DNA of 64,000 bases, taken from the NCBI GenBank assembly GCA_900539265.1, contig UQBM01000005.1:1-64000 (forward strand), written 5' to 3'. Source of the DNA: an uncultured Mollicutes bacterium. GTDB taxonomy: Bacteria > Bacillota_I > Bacilli_A > ML615J-28 > CAG-313. The first letter of the stretch is position 1; every line of letters starts with the position of its first letter. Both the position numbers and the translations under genes were made by a program. Under the pieces are notes generated by a model. The model was given only the letters and a program-made list of their open reading frames with translations, made no database searches and was not told where the DNA came from. Of this stretch, positions 35,081 through 42,459 are shown one piece after another.

Positions 35081-35335
35081 TTAGAAGAGAATTTCATGTG
35101 TTTCATCATCGTTATCACTTGTCATTTCCGACATTTTATCAGAATGAAACATAAAATGATTTTCCTCTTCTAATAATTTTTTAATAGGTAAATCCAAATT
35201 TGATTTACGTTTTTTTATAAGGATAAAAATAGAGGTGAAAATATATAGTATTGTGGTAATCACAATACATAAAGCTATCATAGCTATTGCATTATCTTTG
35301 ATAAAAAACCAAATATCTTTTAACAAATTAAACAT
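35081..35335 (-). CDS. Single-helix membrane protein, 84 aa
   Basis: One membrane segment (about residues 15-39, NAIAMIALCIVITTILYIFTS region), a short basic stretch IKKRKSN, then an acidic C-terminal tail with DNDDETHEIL. It sits 5 bp downstream of the Zot-like gene and upstream of rep. In filamentous phages, small membrane proteins next to the Zot gene are minor coat or assembly proteins; that is the likely role here, without sequence proof. No cleavable signal peptide. Confidence 0.6.
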   Translation of the reverse strand: MFNLLKDIWFFIKDNAIAMIALCIVITTILYIFTSIFILIKKRKSNLDLPIKKLLEEENHFMFHSDKMSEMTSDNDDETHEILF

Positions 35336-35339
35336 ATCC

Positions 35340-36614
35340 TCACCTCTTTACACTTTTATTCCAAACATCTAATTTTAACTTATCATCAAAAATGGATGTT
35401 GTTTCATAAATTGCATTTTCATTAAAATTTTTATAATAATTAGCTATAGCTTTATACTCATGTGTATAAATACTGCCATAACATAATTCTTTTTCAAAGA
35501 TTAATTTAACATTTTCATAAAGCTCTTTATTTTGTTTTCCAACGTCATCTGGATCAAAATATGACCTTGCATAAACAACTATAAATCCATCGCTTTTGAT
35601 GATTTTTTCATAATCATCAATTTTCTTTTCTAGCTTTCTTAAAAAGTTTGATTTCTTTTTTAATCGATCTAACTTTTCATCATAATTGTGAAAGAAAAAA
35701 ACAAATTGATAAGGAAATATCATTAAGTTATATATTAATTTTAACAATTTGATATATCCTATTGAATAATTGATTTCTCTTCTAGAACGAATATTTAAGG
35801 ATGATGAAATTCCTTTTCTTTCGAGTTTGATTTCATCCATATCATATTGCTTGGTCGTCACTTCATAGACAAGACCTTCATATGCGTTTCTTATCAATGA
35901 CCTTTGTTCTTTTTTTCCTGAAGTTTTTACTTCTTTATTATTTGAAAAAACATTACCAGAACCAAACTGTTTTTCATCCTCGAATATAACTGTAGCTATA
36001 TCAAGCTGATAATTTCTTCTTTCTTCAACTTTTAATAGTTCTAAAGAAGATGGATCTAACTGTAAGGCATTCTGACCATTTACACAATCAAAAAAATAAG
36101 TTTTTGAAAGAACATATCTTTGTCTAAAATTAAGTATCCAAAATCTTTTTAAATAATCTTGCAACATTTCTTTTTTATTAAAAATGTGAAGATTATCAGT
36201 ATATAAAGTATTAAAAGAATATGCATCTAATACTTTTTTAAAGGCCAAATTCTCATCAAAATTAGAGTTTTCTAGTGTTTCAATAAAATCCTTTTCTAAA
36301 ATATTAAAATCGATTTCAGATAAGGATTTTCTAATATTATCCATTTCTTTCATCATTTTCATTTGAATATACTTTATCAAATAATTAGTAATTCCAGCTC
36401 CAGTAGTTGTTTTACCTACACCAGGTTTACCAGATAAATTAATCACATACCCAAGTTGTGAACATGTATATGGCATATACTTAGTCACTTTTATTGCGTT
36501 AAGTAATCTTATATTTTTTATTGTTAATTTAAGAATAACAATAAAACATACTGCTGCAAAAGCATAAGGAAGAAGCTGAAAAAGAATTTTAAATATGCTA
36601 TTTATAAGGATCAT
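35340..36614 (-). CDS. Zot-like assembly ATPase (filamentous phage morphogenesis)
   Basis: 424 aa. Membrane helix at residues 7-31, then a P-loop NTPase: Walker A SGKPGVGKTT (61-70) and Walker B IATVIFEDEKQ (206-216). A second hydrophobic stretch is near 300 (LMIFPYQFVFFF). Zot/pI proteins of inoviruses drive extrusion of phage DNA through the membrane. In Gram-positive and mollicute phages the anchor is at the N-terminus, as here. The start is ATG 36614, 6 nt after AGAGGTG; an in-frame GTG at 36623 forms part of that site. It overlaps the preceding 54-aa gene. I considered FtsK/VirB4 coupling ATPases; size and motifs fit Zot better. Confidence 0.75.
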   Translation of the reverse strand: MILINSIFKILFQLLPYAFAAVCFIVILKLTIKNIRLLNAIKVTKYMPYTCSQLGYVINLSGKPGVGKTTTGAGITNYLIKYIQMKMMKEMDNIRKSLSEIDFNILEKDFIETLENSNFDENLAFKKVLDAYSFNTLYTDNLHIFNKKEMLQDYLKRFWILNFRQRYVLSKTYFFDCVNGQNALQLDPSSLELLKVEERRNYQLDIATVIFEDEKQFGSGNVFSNNKEVKTSGKKEQRSLIRNAYEGLVYEVTTKQYDMDEIKLERKGISSSLNIRSRREINYSIGYIKLLKLIYNLMIFPYQFVFFFHNYDEKLDRLKKKSNFLRKLEKKIDDYEKIIKSDGFIVVYARSYFDPDDVGKQNKELYENVKLIFEKELCYGSIYTHEYKAIANYYKNFNENAIYETTSIFDDKLKLDVWNKSVKR

Positions 36615-36762
36615 CTTTTGCACCTCTAATAGCTTTAATTAATAATTGGAGTGGCCATGCAAGTGACATTCCAAATGCAATCAATCCTATGACTATCCAT
36701 TTAATTATTTTTGCAAGATTACCAAAAAAAGAACTAAATATCAATTTTAATATTTTCATCAT
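36598..36762 (-). CDS. Tiny membrane protein, 54 aa, preceding the Zot-like gene
   Basis: Begins MMKILKLIFSSFFGNL and has a hydrophobic helix IKWIVIGLIAFGMSLAW followed by an amphipathic basic tail. Good AAAGAAAGGAG site before the two consecutive ATGs. Its end overlaps the Zot-like start by 17 bp. Position directly upstream of the assembly ATPase is where inoviruses encode a pVI-like minor coat protein (inference from gene order). Confidence 0.6.
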   Translation of the reverse strand: MMKILKLIFSSFFGNLAKIIKWIVIGLIAFGMSLAWPLQLLIKAIRGAKDDPYK

Positions 36763-36782
36763 AACCACTCCTTTCTTTAAAA

Positions 36783-37976
36783 TTAATCTTTGTCTATTTC
36801 ATCAACAAAATCTATCTTTGTTTTAGCTAATTCTTCATAATATCGCTTAATTCTCTTTAATGTTTCACTATTAAAGATTTCACATCTTTTCCAATCAGTG
36901 TCAATTGTCCAATAAAACAAATCATAATTCTTAAATAATTGATTATTCGATTCTTCACCTTTTGGCAATTTAAATTTAAAATAAGTTTCTTTAGTTTCAT
37001 CATTATAGCCAAAATAACCTATTTTTAATTCTTCATAATAAAGTTCAATTTCAAAAATAGGTTCATTTTTATAAATTAAAAATTTAATATTATATTCTGA
37101 TTTACTAGAATTCAATATCACTTTATACAAATACATACATATTGAATAGAATAACTCATTTTTATATTTCGCACTAGATAAAAAAATCTCACTATATAAA
37201 CATTCTTTTTCTTTTATTTTTTTTATCTTTTCTTCTTCCTTTACTTTTTTATTTTTTAAGTATTGATTTTCAACTTGTATCAAAAAAATGTTTTTAAATT
37301 TATCAATTATTTCTTCATTCGATTTTTTTTCAATTGATGAATAATCAACCCTCAATTCATAATCAGAATCAAAATCAATATAATAAGTTCTCCAATCATA
37401 TTCAAAACATGACCTTAAATTAAAATTATCCAAAGAATAATTATCATTTACAATTCGATATTTCAAAATTGTTTTACCTAGTCTTTCATTAAAGCAATTC
37501 ATTTCATGTTTTAACAAATCTACTATTTCAGCATATCTCTTTATTTTTTCTTGTAAATTGTCGGTTAACTGACTAATTAATTTGCTTTGTCTGATTTCTT
37601 TAACAGTCATTTCAGGAGAATATTTTTCTTTGATTTCTTTTTCTGGAACAGGAAGAAGTTCAACCAATGAAGTAAATGAATAATTTTCATACTCTTCTTT
37701 AATATCAAAATAAGAATTTCTTACATCAGTTGTATCTGCATATTTATCAAATACAGCTATAAAGTTCTTAACACTTGTTTCTCTATAACCAAATTTATTT
37801 AAAGCAAATTCATAAACTGATGAATAATCTTCTATTTCATATAGTTTTTCTTCTTTAACTCTTTTAAAAAGCCTTCCAATTTGCAAAAAATTTAAAACAG
37901 CTTCTTGAGAATATTCTTTAATATCCTTAATTACAGTTTTATAAGTTCTAAAATTTGATAAATTAAAATTTTCCAT
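36783..37976 (-). CDS. Unknown 397-aa element protein with HTH-like N-terminus
   Basis: Soluble and highly charged. Residues 20-115 (QEAVLNFLQIGRLFKRVKEEK, YSSVYEFALNKFGYRETSVKNF, then SPEMTVKEIRQSKL) resemble the helical N-terminal part of phage and plasmid DNA-binding proteins that regulate or partition replicons. The middle has a coiled-coil stretch rich in Lys/Glu (about 236-258). The C-terminal 150 residues are beta-rich and unrecognised. It lies between the 110-aa gene and the Zot cluster. Function not assigned. Confidence 0.6.
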   Translation of the reverse strand: MENFNLSNFRTYKTVIKDIKEYSQEAVLNFLQIGRLFKRVKEEKLYEIEDYSSVYEFALNKFGYRETSVKNFIAVFDKYADTTDVRNSYFDIKEEYENYSFTSLVELLPVPEKEIKEKYSPEMTVKEIRQSKLISQLTDNLQEKIKRYAEIVDLLKHEMNCFNERLGKTILKYRIVNDNYSLDNFNLRSCFEYDWRTYYIDFDSDYELRVDYSSIEKKSNEEIIDKFKNIFLIQVENQYLKNKKVKEEEKIKKIKEKECLYSEIFLSSAKYKNELFYSICMYLYKVILNSSKSEYNIKFLIYKNEPIFEIELYYEELKIGYFGYNDETKETYFKFKLPKGEESNNQLFKNYDLFYWTIDTDWKRCEIFNSETLKRIKRYYEELAKTKIDFVDEIDKD

Positions 37977-37979
37977 ATA

Positions 37980-38312
37980 TCACCTTACTACCACAAACCC
38001 TTTACAACCAATAATAAAATTCTTTTCATCTCTAACTGTTTTATCTACAACAATGCAATCATTTCTTTTTCCTTTTACTGCATGTGCTACAATAGAAGAA
38101 ACGATATATAATGTATTTTCTGCAGGTTCTGGTAAGCCAATAACCTCACCATAAGTATTAGAGTTTAATGAAACTCCATTAAAATCATCATCTAATACTT
38201 GAGTAATCATTTCACATCTAGCATTACCAGATGATTCTATTGTTAAAATTTTATTATCTCTCATCAATACATGAATTGCATGAGGAGTAAGATTTATTAA
38301 TTTATAATTCAT
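37980..38312 (-). CDS. Conserved phage-associated LTPH-type protein, 110 aa
   Basis: Begins INLTPHAIHVL-like sequence (LINLTPHAIHVLMRDNKIL), continues with SSGNARCE, YGEVIGLPEP, LYIVSSIVAHAVKGKRNDCIVV and the C-terminal RDEKNFIIGCKGFVVV. This is a small family that recurs in phages and integrated elements of Gram-positive bacteria; I know no assigned function. Ribosome binding site AGAAAGGC. It runs in the same direction as, and 3 bp ahead of, the 397-aa gene. Confidence 0.65.
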   Translation of the reverse strand: MNYKLINLTPHAIHVLMRDNKILTIESSGNARCEMITQVLDDDFNGVSLNSNTYGEVIGLPEPAENTLYIVSSIVAHAVKGKRNDCIVVDKTVRDEKNFIIGCKGFVVVR

Positions 38313-38331
38313 ATTTTTTTATTTTGCCTTT

Positions 38332-38469
38332 CTAAAATATTATAAAATCTTTATCTAATTCAATTATTAAATTATCTTGTTCCAGGAAGAAATTTATAAT
38401 TTCTTCCCAAAAACAAAATACTAACACAAACAAAGAAACAAAAATTAATATTTTTGCAAATTTTTTCAT
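38332..38469 (-). CDS. Putative 45-aa membrane peptide
   Basis: MKKFAKILIFVSLFVLVFCF, then WEEIINFFLEQDNL and an acidic tail. Looks like a one-helix membrane or signal-peptide-only protein. Weak ribosome binding site (GATGGA directly before the ATG). It fills the space between the Ig-like gene and the 110-aa gene. Could be a minor virion protein or spurious. Confidence 0.4.
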   Translation of the reverse strand: MKKFAKILIFVSLFVLVFCFWEEIINFFLEQDNLIIELDKDFIIF

Positions 38470-38488
38470 TCCATCAACTCATTTCTTT

Positions 38489-39436
38489 TTAAAAGATAAT
38501 TGTTGATTGATTTAAATTGATGGAATTTACAGATAATCCATCAGAAATATCAAAATGGATCAATTGATAAGTATAACTTAAACTTTCAACTGTTTGAGAA
38601 TTATACTTATTTTCAAAACTAATAACTAAATCAAACCAATGATTTACTTCTGAAAATGCAGTATAAGCATCATTAGTTAAATTTACGATTATTCCCATGA
38701 TATCTAGCAAAGTAAAATCGTACAAATCTGAATCATTACATATAAATTCTGTTTGTTTTAAAGTTAAAGATTTTGAAGTCAAAGCAGACTTTAAATCTTC
38801 AGATACTACTAGTTTCATTGACATAGTAATAATCGTATTAATGGTTCCTTTTGAAGAATAAGAAGATGCAAAATTATAAAAACCATCATCCCTCATTCCA
38901 GCAAAAGAATATCCACTACAATCAATTTCTTTATTTTGTTCATCAACAGTTAATGATACAGCTTCACCATTGATATATCCTTTTACTTCAGAAAGTCCAA
39001 AATACTCAATTCTTTTATAGCAATCAATTGAGCATTGTGCAGAAACTTCTGGAGTTAAAACTGAAGTAGCTTTTAAAATAATTTGAGTTTCAAATTGTTT
39101 TATATAAGTTAAAGTTACAGATTGTGTATCTGCAGATACTTGCATTGATACATAATCATTTACATTATTTGAATTGGTTGTTTTCCATGACAAAGTCCAA
39201 TTTAAGGTATTATCAACAACACTAGATGGATTAACAGTTGCTTAAACTGTCACACCACTAATATCATTACTTAATTTTTGCATGGATAACTGAATATGAT
39301 CATTATTTCTTATATCAGAAATAATTAAATCATTTTCTTTATTTTTATTTGTTGTTTTGTTTAAGTTAAAGCAGACAACTACTGCAACAAATACTAGTAA
39401 TAAACTTACTAGTAAAAACATACTTTTCTTTTTCAT
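38489..39436 (-). pseudogene. Secreted Ig-like surface protein interrupted by an in-frame TAA
   Basis: The first 64 codons (39242-39436) encode a signal/anchor helix (KKKSMFLLVSLLLVFVAVVV) and linker ending ISGVTV, then TAA at 39242-39244. The same frame continues without further stops for 250 codons: ATVNPSSVVDNTLNWT and on to 38489. VTV-x-ATVNPSSVVDNTLNW reads straight through as one bacterial Ig-like (Big_2-type) beta strand, so the TAA is a nonsense change (for example CAA or AAA to TAA) in a former 315-codon gene. The 3' part also has a TTG that could restart translation, without a signal peptide. Upstream site AAAGAAAGGATG. Possibly a minor coat or adhesion protein. Confidence 0.75.
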
Positions 39437-39512
39437 ATTTTAAAAACATCCTTTCTTTAAAAATTTTTTATAATTAGATAAATACAATATTGCATTTAAT
39501 TAATTATTTTTG

Positions 39513-39541
39513 TTAACATATTTGTCATATTAATGTATAAT
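39513..39541 (+). promoter_or_regulatory. Promoter of small RNA A (element B)
   Basis: TTAACA (39513-39518), 17-bp spacer, TATAAT (39536-39541); almost identical to the element A promoter. Confidence 0.75.
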
Positions 39542-39547
39542 TGTGTC

Positions 39548-39607
39548 GATAGAAGATAAATATTAAACCTTTCCCAAACTATATAATTTATCTTCTATCA
39601 TTTTTTT
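39548..39607 (+). ncRNA. Small RNA A, element B copy
   Basis: GATAGAAGATAAAT (39548-39561) pairs with ATTTATCTTCTATC (39586-39599), 14 bp, then a T7 run. The loop keeps CCTTTCCCAAA. Relative to the element A copy two stem positions changed T-A to A-T on both arms, i.e. compensated, which supports a functional RNA structure. Confidence 0.75.
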
Positions 39608-39608
39608 A

Positions 39609-39637
39609 TTGACTTTTATCAATAATTTTGATATAAT
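39609..39637 (+). promoter_or_regulatory. Promoter of small RNA B (element B)
   Basis: TTGACT (39609-39614), 17-bp spacer, TATAAT (39632-39637). Confidence 0.8.
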
Positions 39638-39643
39638 TGATTT

Positions 39644-39729
39644 AGAAAAGGTGTTAAGGCTCCCGAAAGGTTGAGCTTGTCGACCTCCTACAGACTTTTT
39701 TAAGTGTGATTGGAGCCTTTTCTTTTTTT
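39644..39729 (+). ncRNA. Small RNA B, element B copy
   Basis: Outer stem AAGGCTCC (39656-39663) / GGAGCCTT (39712-39719), then a T-rich run. Inner hairpins GGTTGA/TCGACC (39669-39685, loop GCTTG) and ACTT/AAGT (39694-39705). Same plan as the element A copy, but the primary sequence is unrelated beyond the promoter. Convergent with the 118-aa gene. Confidence 0.65.
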
Positions 39730-40084
39730 ATTTTTTATTTTTATTAAAAAAGTTTCTAACTTTTTTCTTATCTTTTTGTGTAAAAGAATAATTACTATAT
39801 CTGTGTCCAAAACTATTTTTTGATTCTTTTCCTACAAAAGGAACAAAATATGCATCTTTCTTATCTTCTGGATTAGGATTCTTATCCAATTTTATATTAA
39901 TATATTTTTTATTATCAATTGTAACAATATCATCATGTGTAATTCCTATATAATAAAAATTATCACCTTCTTTATAACAAAGATAAGCAGGATGTCCTTT
40001 ACCTGGAAAAGTATTTTTTCGCTTAAACTCATCTAATCTTTTATTTTTTATAGATTTTCTTTTTGGATTACTAATAAATATCAC
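39728..40084 (-). CDS. Small basic protein, GITHD family (element B copy)
   Basis: 118 aa. GKGHPAYLCYKEGDNFYYIG, then ITHDD, LDKNPNPEDKKDAYFVP and a basic C-terminus. Diverged homologue of the element A protein (shared GITHD and KNP kernels). As there, the only usual start is a GTG inside the GAGGTGAT Shine-Dalgarno; the in-frame ATT at codon 4 is correctly spaced. It faces the lipoprotein gene across a shared divergent promoter region and converges on RNA B. Function unknown. Confidence 0.65.
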   Translation of the reverse strand: MIFISNPKRKSIKNKRLDEFKRKNTFPGKGHPAYLCYKEGDNFYYIGITHDDIVTIDNKKYINIKLDKNPNPEDKKDAYFVPFVGKESKNSFGHRYSNYSFTQKDKKKVRNFFNKNKK

Positions 40085-40102
40085 CTCACTTTCTTTATTT
40101 AT

Positions 40103-40131
40103 TTGCCTTTTTTCTGCTAATATGGTAAAAT
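40103..40131 (+). promoter_or_regulatory. Promoter of the lipoprotein cassette (element B)
   Basis: TTGCCT (40103-40108), 17-bp spacer, TAAAAT (40126-40131), AGGGGAG ahead of the ATG at 40166. Confidence 0.65.
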
Positions 40132-40165
40132 ATGGTTATTAACATAAATTAGGGGAGAAATAATT

Positions 40166-40501
40166 ATGAAAAAAATAACTTTTATAATACCAATAATATT
40201 ACTTGTTTTATTTCTTGTTTCCTGTGAAACAGTAAACGATATAATGAATGAAATAGAAAATGCAGACGAACAAATACAAAAATTTTTACAAATGTATCAA
40301 ACTATGTATAATATAATTTTAATTCAATTTGTATTATGGATTATTATTGGAATTTTTAAATTTTGTAAAAATATGGATAGAGATAACAATATTAATACAA
40401 TAATAAAACAAAACGATGAACTTAATAATAAACTTAATTTATTAATGGTTCAATATGGTATCGATACTGATATCAAGAAAAATAAAGGTGAAAAATTATG
40501 A
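40166..40501 (+). CDS. Lipoprotein with transmembrane helix and coiled coil
   Basis: 111 aa. Signal peptide with lipobox FLVSC (Cys20), a short helical extracytoplasmic part (VNDIMNEIENADEQIQKFLQ), a membrane helix (IILIQFVLWIIIGIFKF, about 50-67) and an Asn/Leu coiled coil inside the cell. It is the only plus-strand protein-coding unit in element B, with its own promoter, so it is likely expressed from the integrated state; superinfection exclusion or host-surface change is a reasonable guess. ATGA overlap with the next gene. Confidence 0.7.
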   Translation: MKKITFIIPIILLVLFLVSCETVNDIMNEIENADEQIQKFLQMYQTMYNIILIQFVLWIIIGIFKFCKNMDRDNNINTIIKQNDELNNKLNLLMVQYGIDTDIKKNKGEKL

Positions 40502-40671
40502 TTAAATTTTTAGATATAATAGGTATAAACGATGAACCAATAGTAAAAAGAACAGAACCTTATCAAATTGATTTAAAAACATTAATAATAATAATTAGTG
40601 GAATTATAATTACAATTTTACTAACCATTATTTTAATTAAAAAAATAAATAATTCTAAACATAAAGAGTAA
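40498..40671 (+). CDS. Small membrane protein, 57 aa
   Basis: MIKFLDIIGINDEPIVKRTE, then a single helix TLIIIISGIIITILLTIILI with a basic tail KKINNSKHKE. Coupled to the lipoprotein gene by an ATGA overlap with AAAGGTGA upstream, and ends in a bidirectional terminator. Probably works together with the lipoprotein in the membrane; function unknown. Confidence 0.65.
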   Translation: MIKFLDIIGINDEPIVKRTEPYQIDLKTLIIIISGIIITILLTIILIKKINNSKHKE

Positions 40672-40686
40672 TTTTACTCTTTTTTT
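40663..40686. terminator. Bidirectional terminator
   Basis: AAAGAGTAA / TTACTCTTT with a 2-nt centre and a T-run, between the convergent 57-aa gene and the 593-aa gene. Confidence 0.85.
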
Positions 40687-42455
40687 CTTTTTAAAAAAAT
40701 AATTAATGATTGAAATAATTTTATTAAAATTTTAAATGGAAAAATAATTATATCCAAAAGAACTTTAAATAAACCTGGAAAATAAATAATTATTAAAATA
40801 ATACATACAGCTAAAAATCCTAATATAATAAACATTCCAATAGGATAATTCCAATTCCACAATACTTTTATTCCGTTAACTATATCTTTAAAAAAAGTAG
40901 AACAATTATATTCTGGTTCTTTACCAACTATAGGTTCATCATTGACACCTTCTAAATTTTTTAAAGAAAAAACTACTGATTTATAAGTACAAATAATATT
41001 CATTATTTGTAATTCTTGAGTAGGATAAATATCATCATAAAAAGCAAAAGGATTATTAGGATTAACAATATATTTTTGAATATTTGATGATAAATATAAT
41101 TTATAATCGTATTTTTTTTCTTTACCATTTGTTAAAATTAAATTATAATCACCTTTTTGAATTTCCAAAAAATTCATATCTTCAAAAGAAGTAGTATGAG
41201 ATACAAATGGTCCATCAGGAAAAACAGGTCTATCAATTTCATTATTTTTTTTCAAAATACAAGTAAGATCATAATAATCTCTTTTACTTGGAATAGTAAT
41301 TCCTGGAAAAAGTTCATATTCTCGATAAACTGAATAACAAAATTCAATTTCCTCAATTGTATCAAAAATAATATTATTATAATCAAAAAAATTTAAATAA
41401 GCGACCATAACATTATATTTTACAGATACACCAGCAACATTTACAACATAATAATTTTCTTTTCTAACCAAATAATGATATATTAACTTATCAGTTATAA
41501 TTTGCATTCTAACTAAATACCAATATCCACTTTTAAAAGATACATAATCATCTTTTAAATTTCCTTTACTATCAAAAAGAAACTTTGGTACTTGAGTTAT
41601 ATTTAATTCAATAATATATATTTCATCATCTTGAACAAGTCCGAAATATCCAAATTCATTATTATATCTTAATATTGAATATTCATAAATAAATTTATTA
41701 GCAGAAATAGCTTTGATTTTTCCAAAACTATCAGGTAATGTCAATTCTGATTTTTCATATATCAAATCATCTGAAGAACTAGAATTAGTATAAGAAAATT
41801 TATTATTTAATATATAAAAATCATAAAGTTCATCAATTTTATAAATGATATTTAGCTCTAAAATATTTGTATTAGAACTAATATAACTTGACTGGTAAAA
41901 ATATCCTGGTATATTTTTTTTTGAAATTAGATAGCCTAATTTCTTTTCTTCAAGTCTTTGTAAAATTTCTAATCTTGAACCAAATTCAGAAACATCTATA
42001 TCTTTCCAGGTTTCACTCTCTCTGATATATCCAGTATCAACTAAATAACTTTCAAATTCTTTCAAAGATGTGATATAGAAGAAAGGAAAATTATAAGTTC
42101 CATCTTCCAACAATCCAGTTCTCAACATAAAATTTTCTTTAGCTTTTTCAATTTCTTCATCTGTTCCATTAAAGAAATAATACATGTATTCGTTATATCC
42201 TGAATATTCATAAAAAGCATTTTCTTTTTGTTCTTCATTTAAATCAGTAAATATAAAATCATAAGGAGAGATTAAAAGACCTTTTTCATAAAGTCCATTT
42301 TGATATTTACTATTCGGTAATTGATTACCATAAATATCAATTGCCTCATATTCTGTTTGTTGGATTTCTTGCTTAGCCTTCACTGGTGGTCCTATACTTA
42401 TTAAAGCTAGCAATAGTATCGAAAATACTATTACTAAACTTATTTTCTTTCGCAT
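40674..42455 (-). CDS. Large secreted, membrane-anchored surface protein (minor coat candidate)
   Basis: 593 aa. N-terminal signal peptide (KKISLVIVFSILLLALISIG, likely cut after VKA). A long extracytoplasmic part rich in Tyr, Asn and Asp, no recognised domain. Two hydrophobic C-terminal stretches (IGMFIILGFLAVCIILIIIYF and LLDIIIFPFKILIKLF) ending KRKKE. Signal plus ectodomain plus C-terminal anchor is the layout of filamentous-phage tip adsorption proteins. Last gene of the late cluster, 4 bp after the 862-aa gene. The truncated chimeric copy in element A is about 75% similar over the shared part by eye. AAGGTGA site. Confidence 0.65.
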   Translation of the reverse strand: MRKKISLVIVFSILLLALISIGPPVKAKQEIQQTEYEAIDIYGNQLPNSKYQNGLYEKGLLISPYDFIFTDLNEEQKENAFYEYSGYNEYMYYFFNGTDEEIEKAKENFMLRTGLLEDGTYNFPFFYITSLKEFESYLVDTGYIRESETWKDIDVSEFGSRLEILQRLEEKKLGYLISKKNIPGYFYQSSYISSNTNILELNIIYKIDELYDFYILNNKFSYTNSSSSDDLIYEKSELTLPDSFGKIKAISANKFIYEYSILRYNNEFGYFGLVQDDEIYIIELNITQVPKFLFDSKGNLKDDYVSFKSGYWYLVRMQIITDKLIYHYLVRKENYYVVNVAGVSVKYNVMVAYLNFFDYNNIIFDTIEEIEFCYSVYREYELFPGITIPSKRDYYDLTCILKKNNEIDRPVFPDGPFVSHTTSFEDMNFLEIQKGDYNLILTNGKEKKYDYKLYLSSNIQKYIVNPNNPFAFYDDIYPTQELQIMNIICTYKSVVFSLKNLEGVNDEPIVGKEPEYNCSTFFKDIVNGIKVLWNWNYPIGMFIILGFLAVCIILIIIYFPGLFKVLLDIIIFPFKILIKLFQSLIIFLKRKKE

Positions 42456-42459
42456 TTTA

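Noticed and set aside
37559..37573. Near match to the coat-gene palindrome (GTTAACTGAC)
   Set aside because: It lies inside the coding part of the 397-aa gene and is not symmetric, so probably chance.
39242..39244. TAA recoded as a sense codon
   Set aside because: TAA is used as the normal stop for most genes here, and only this one gene has an internal TAA, so a local mutation is more likely.
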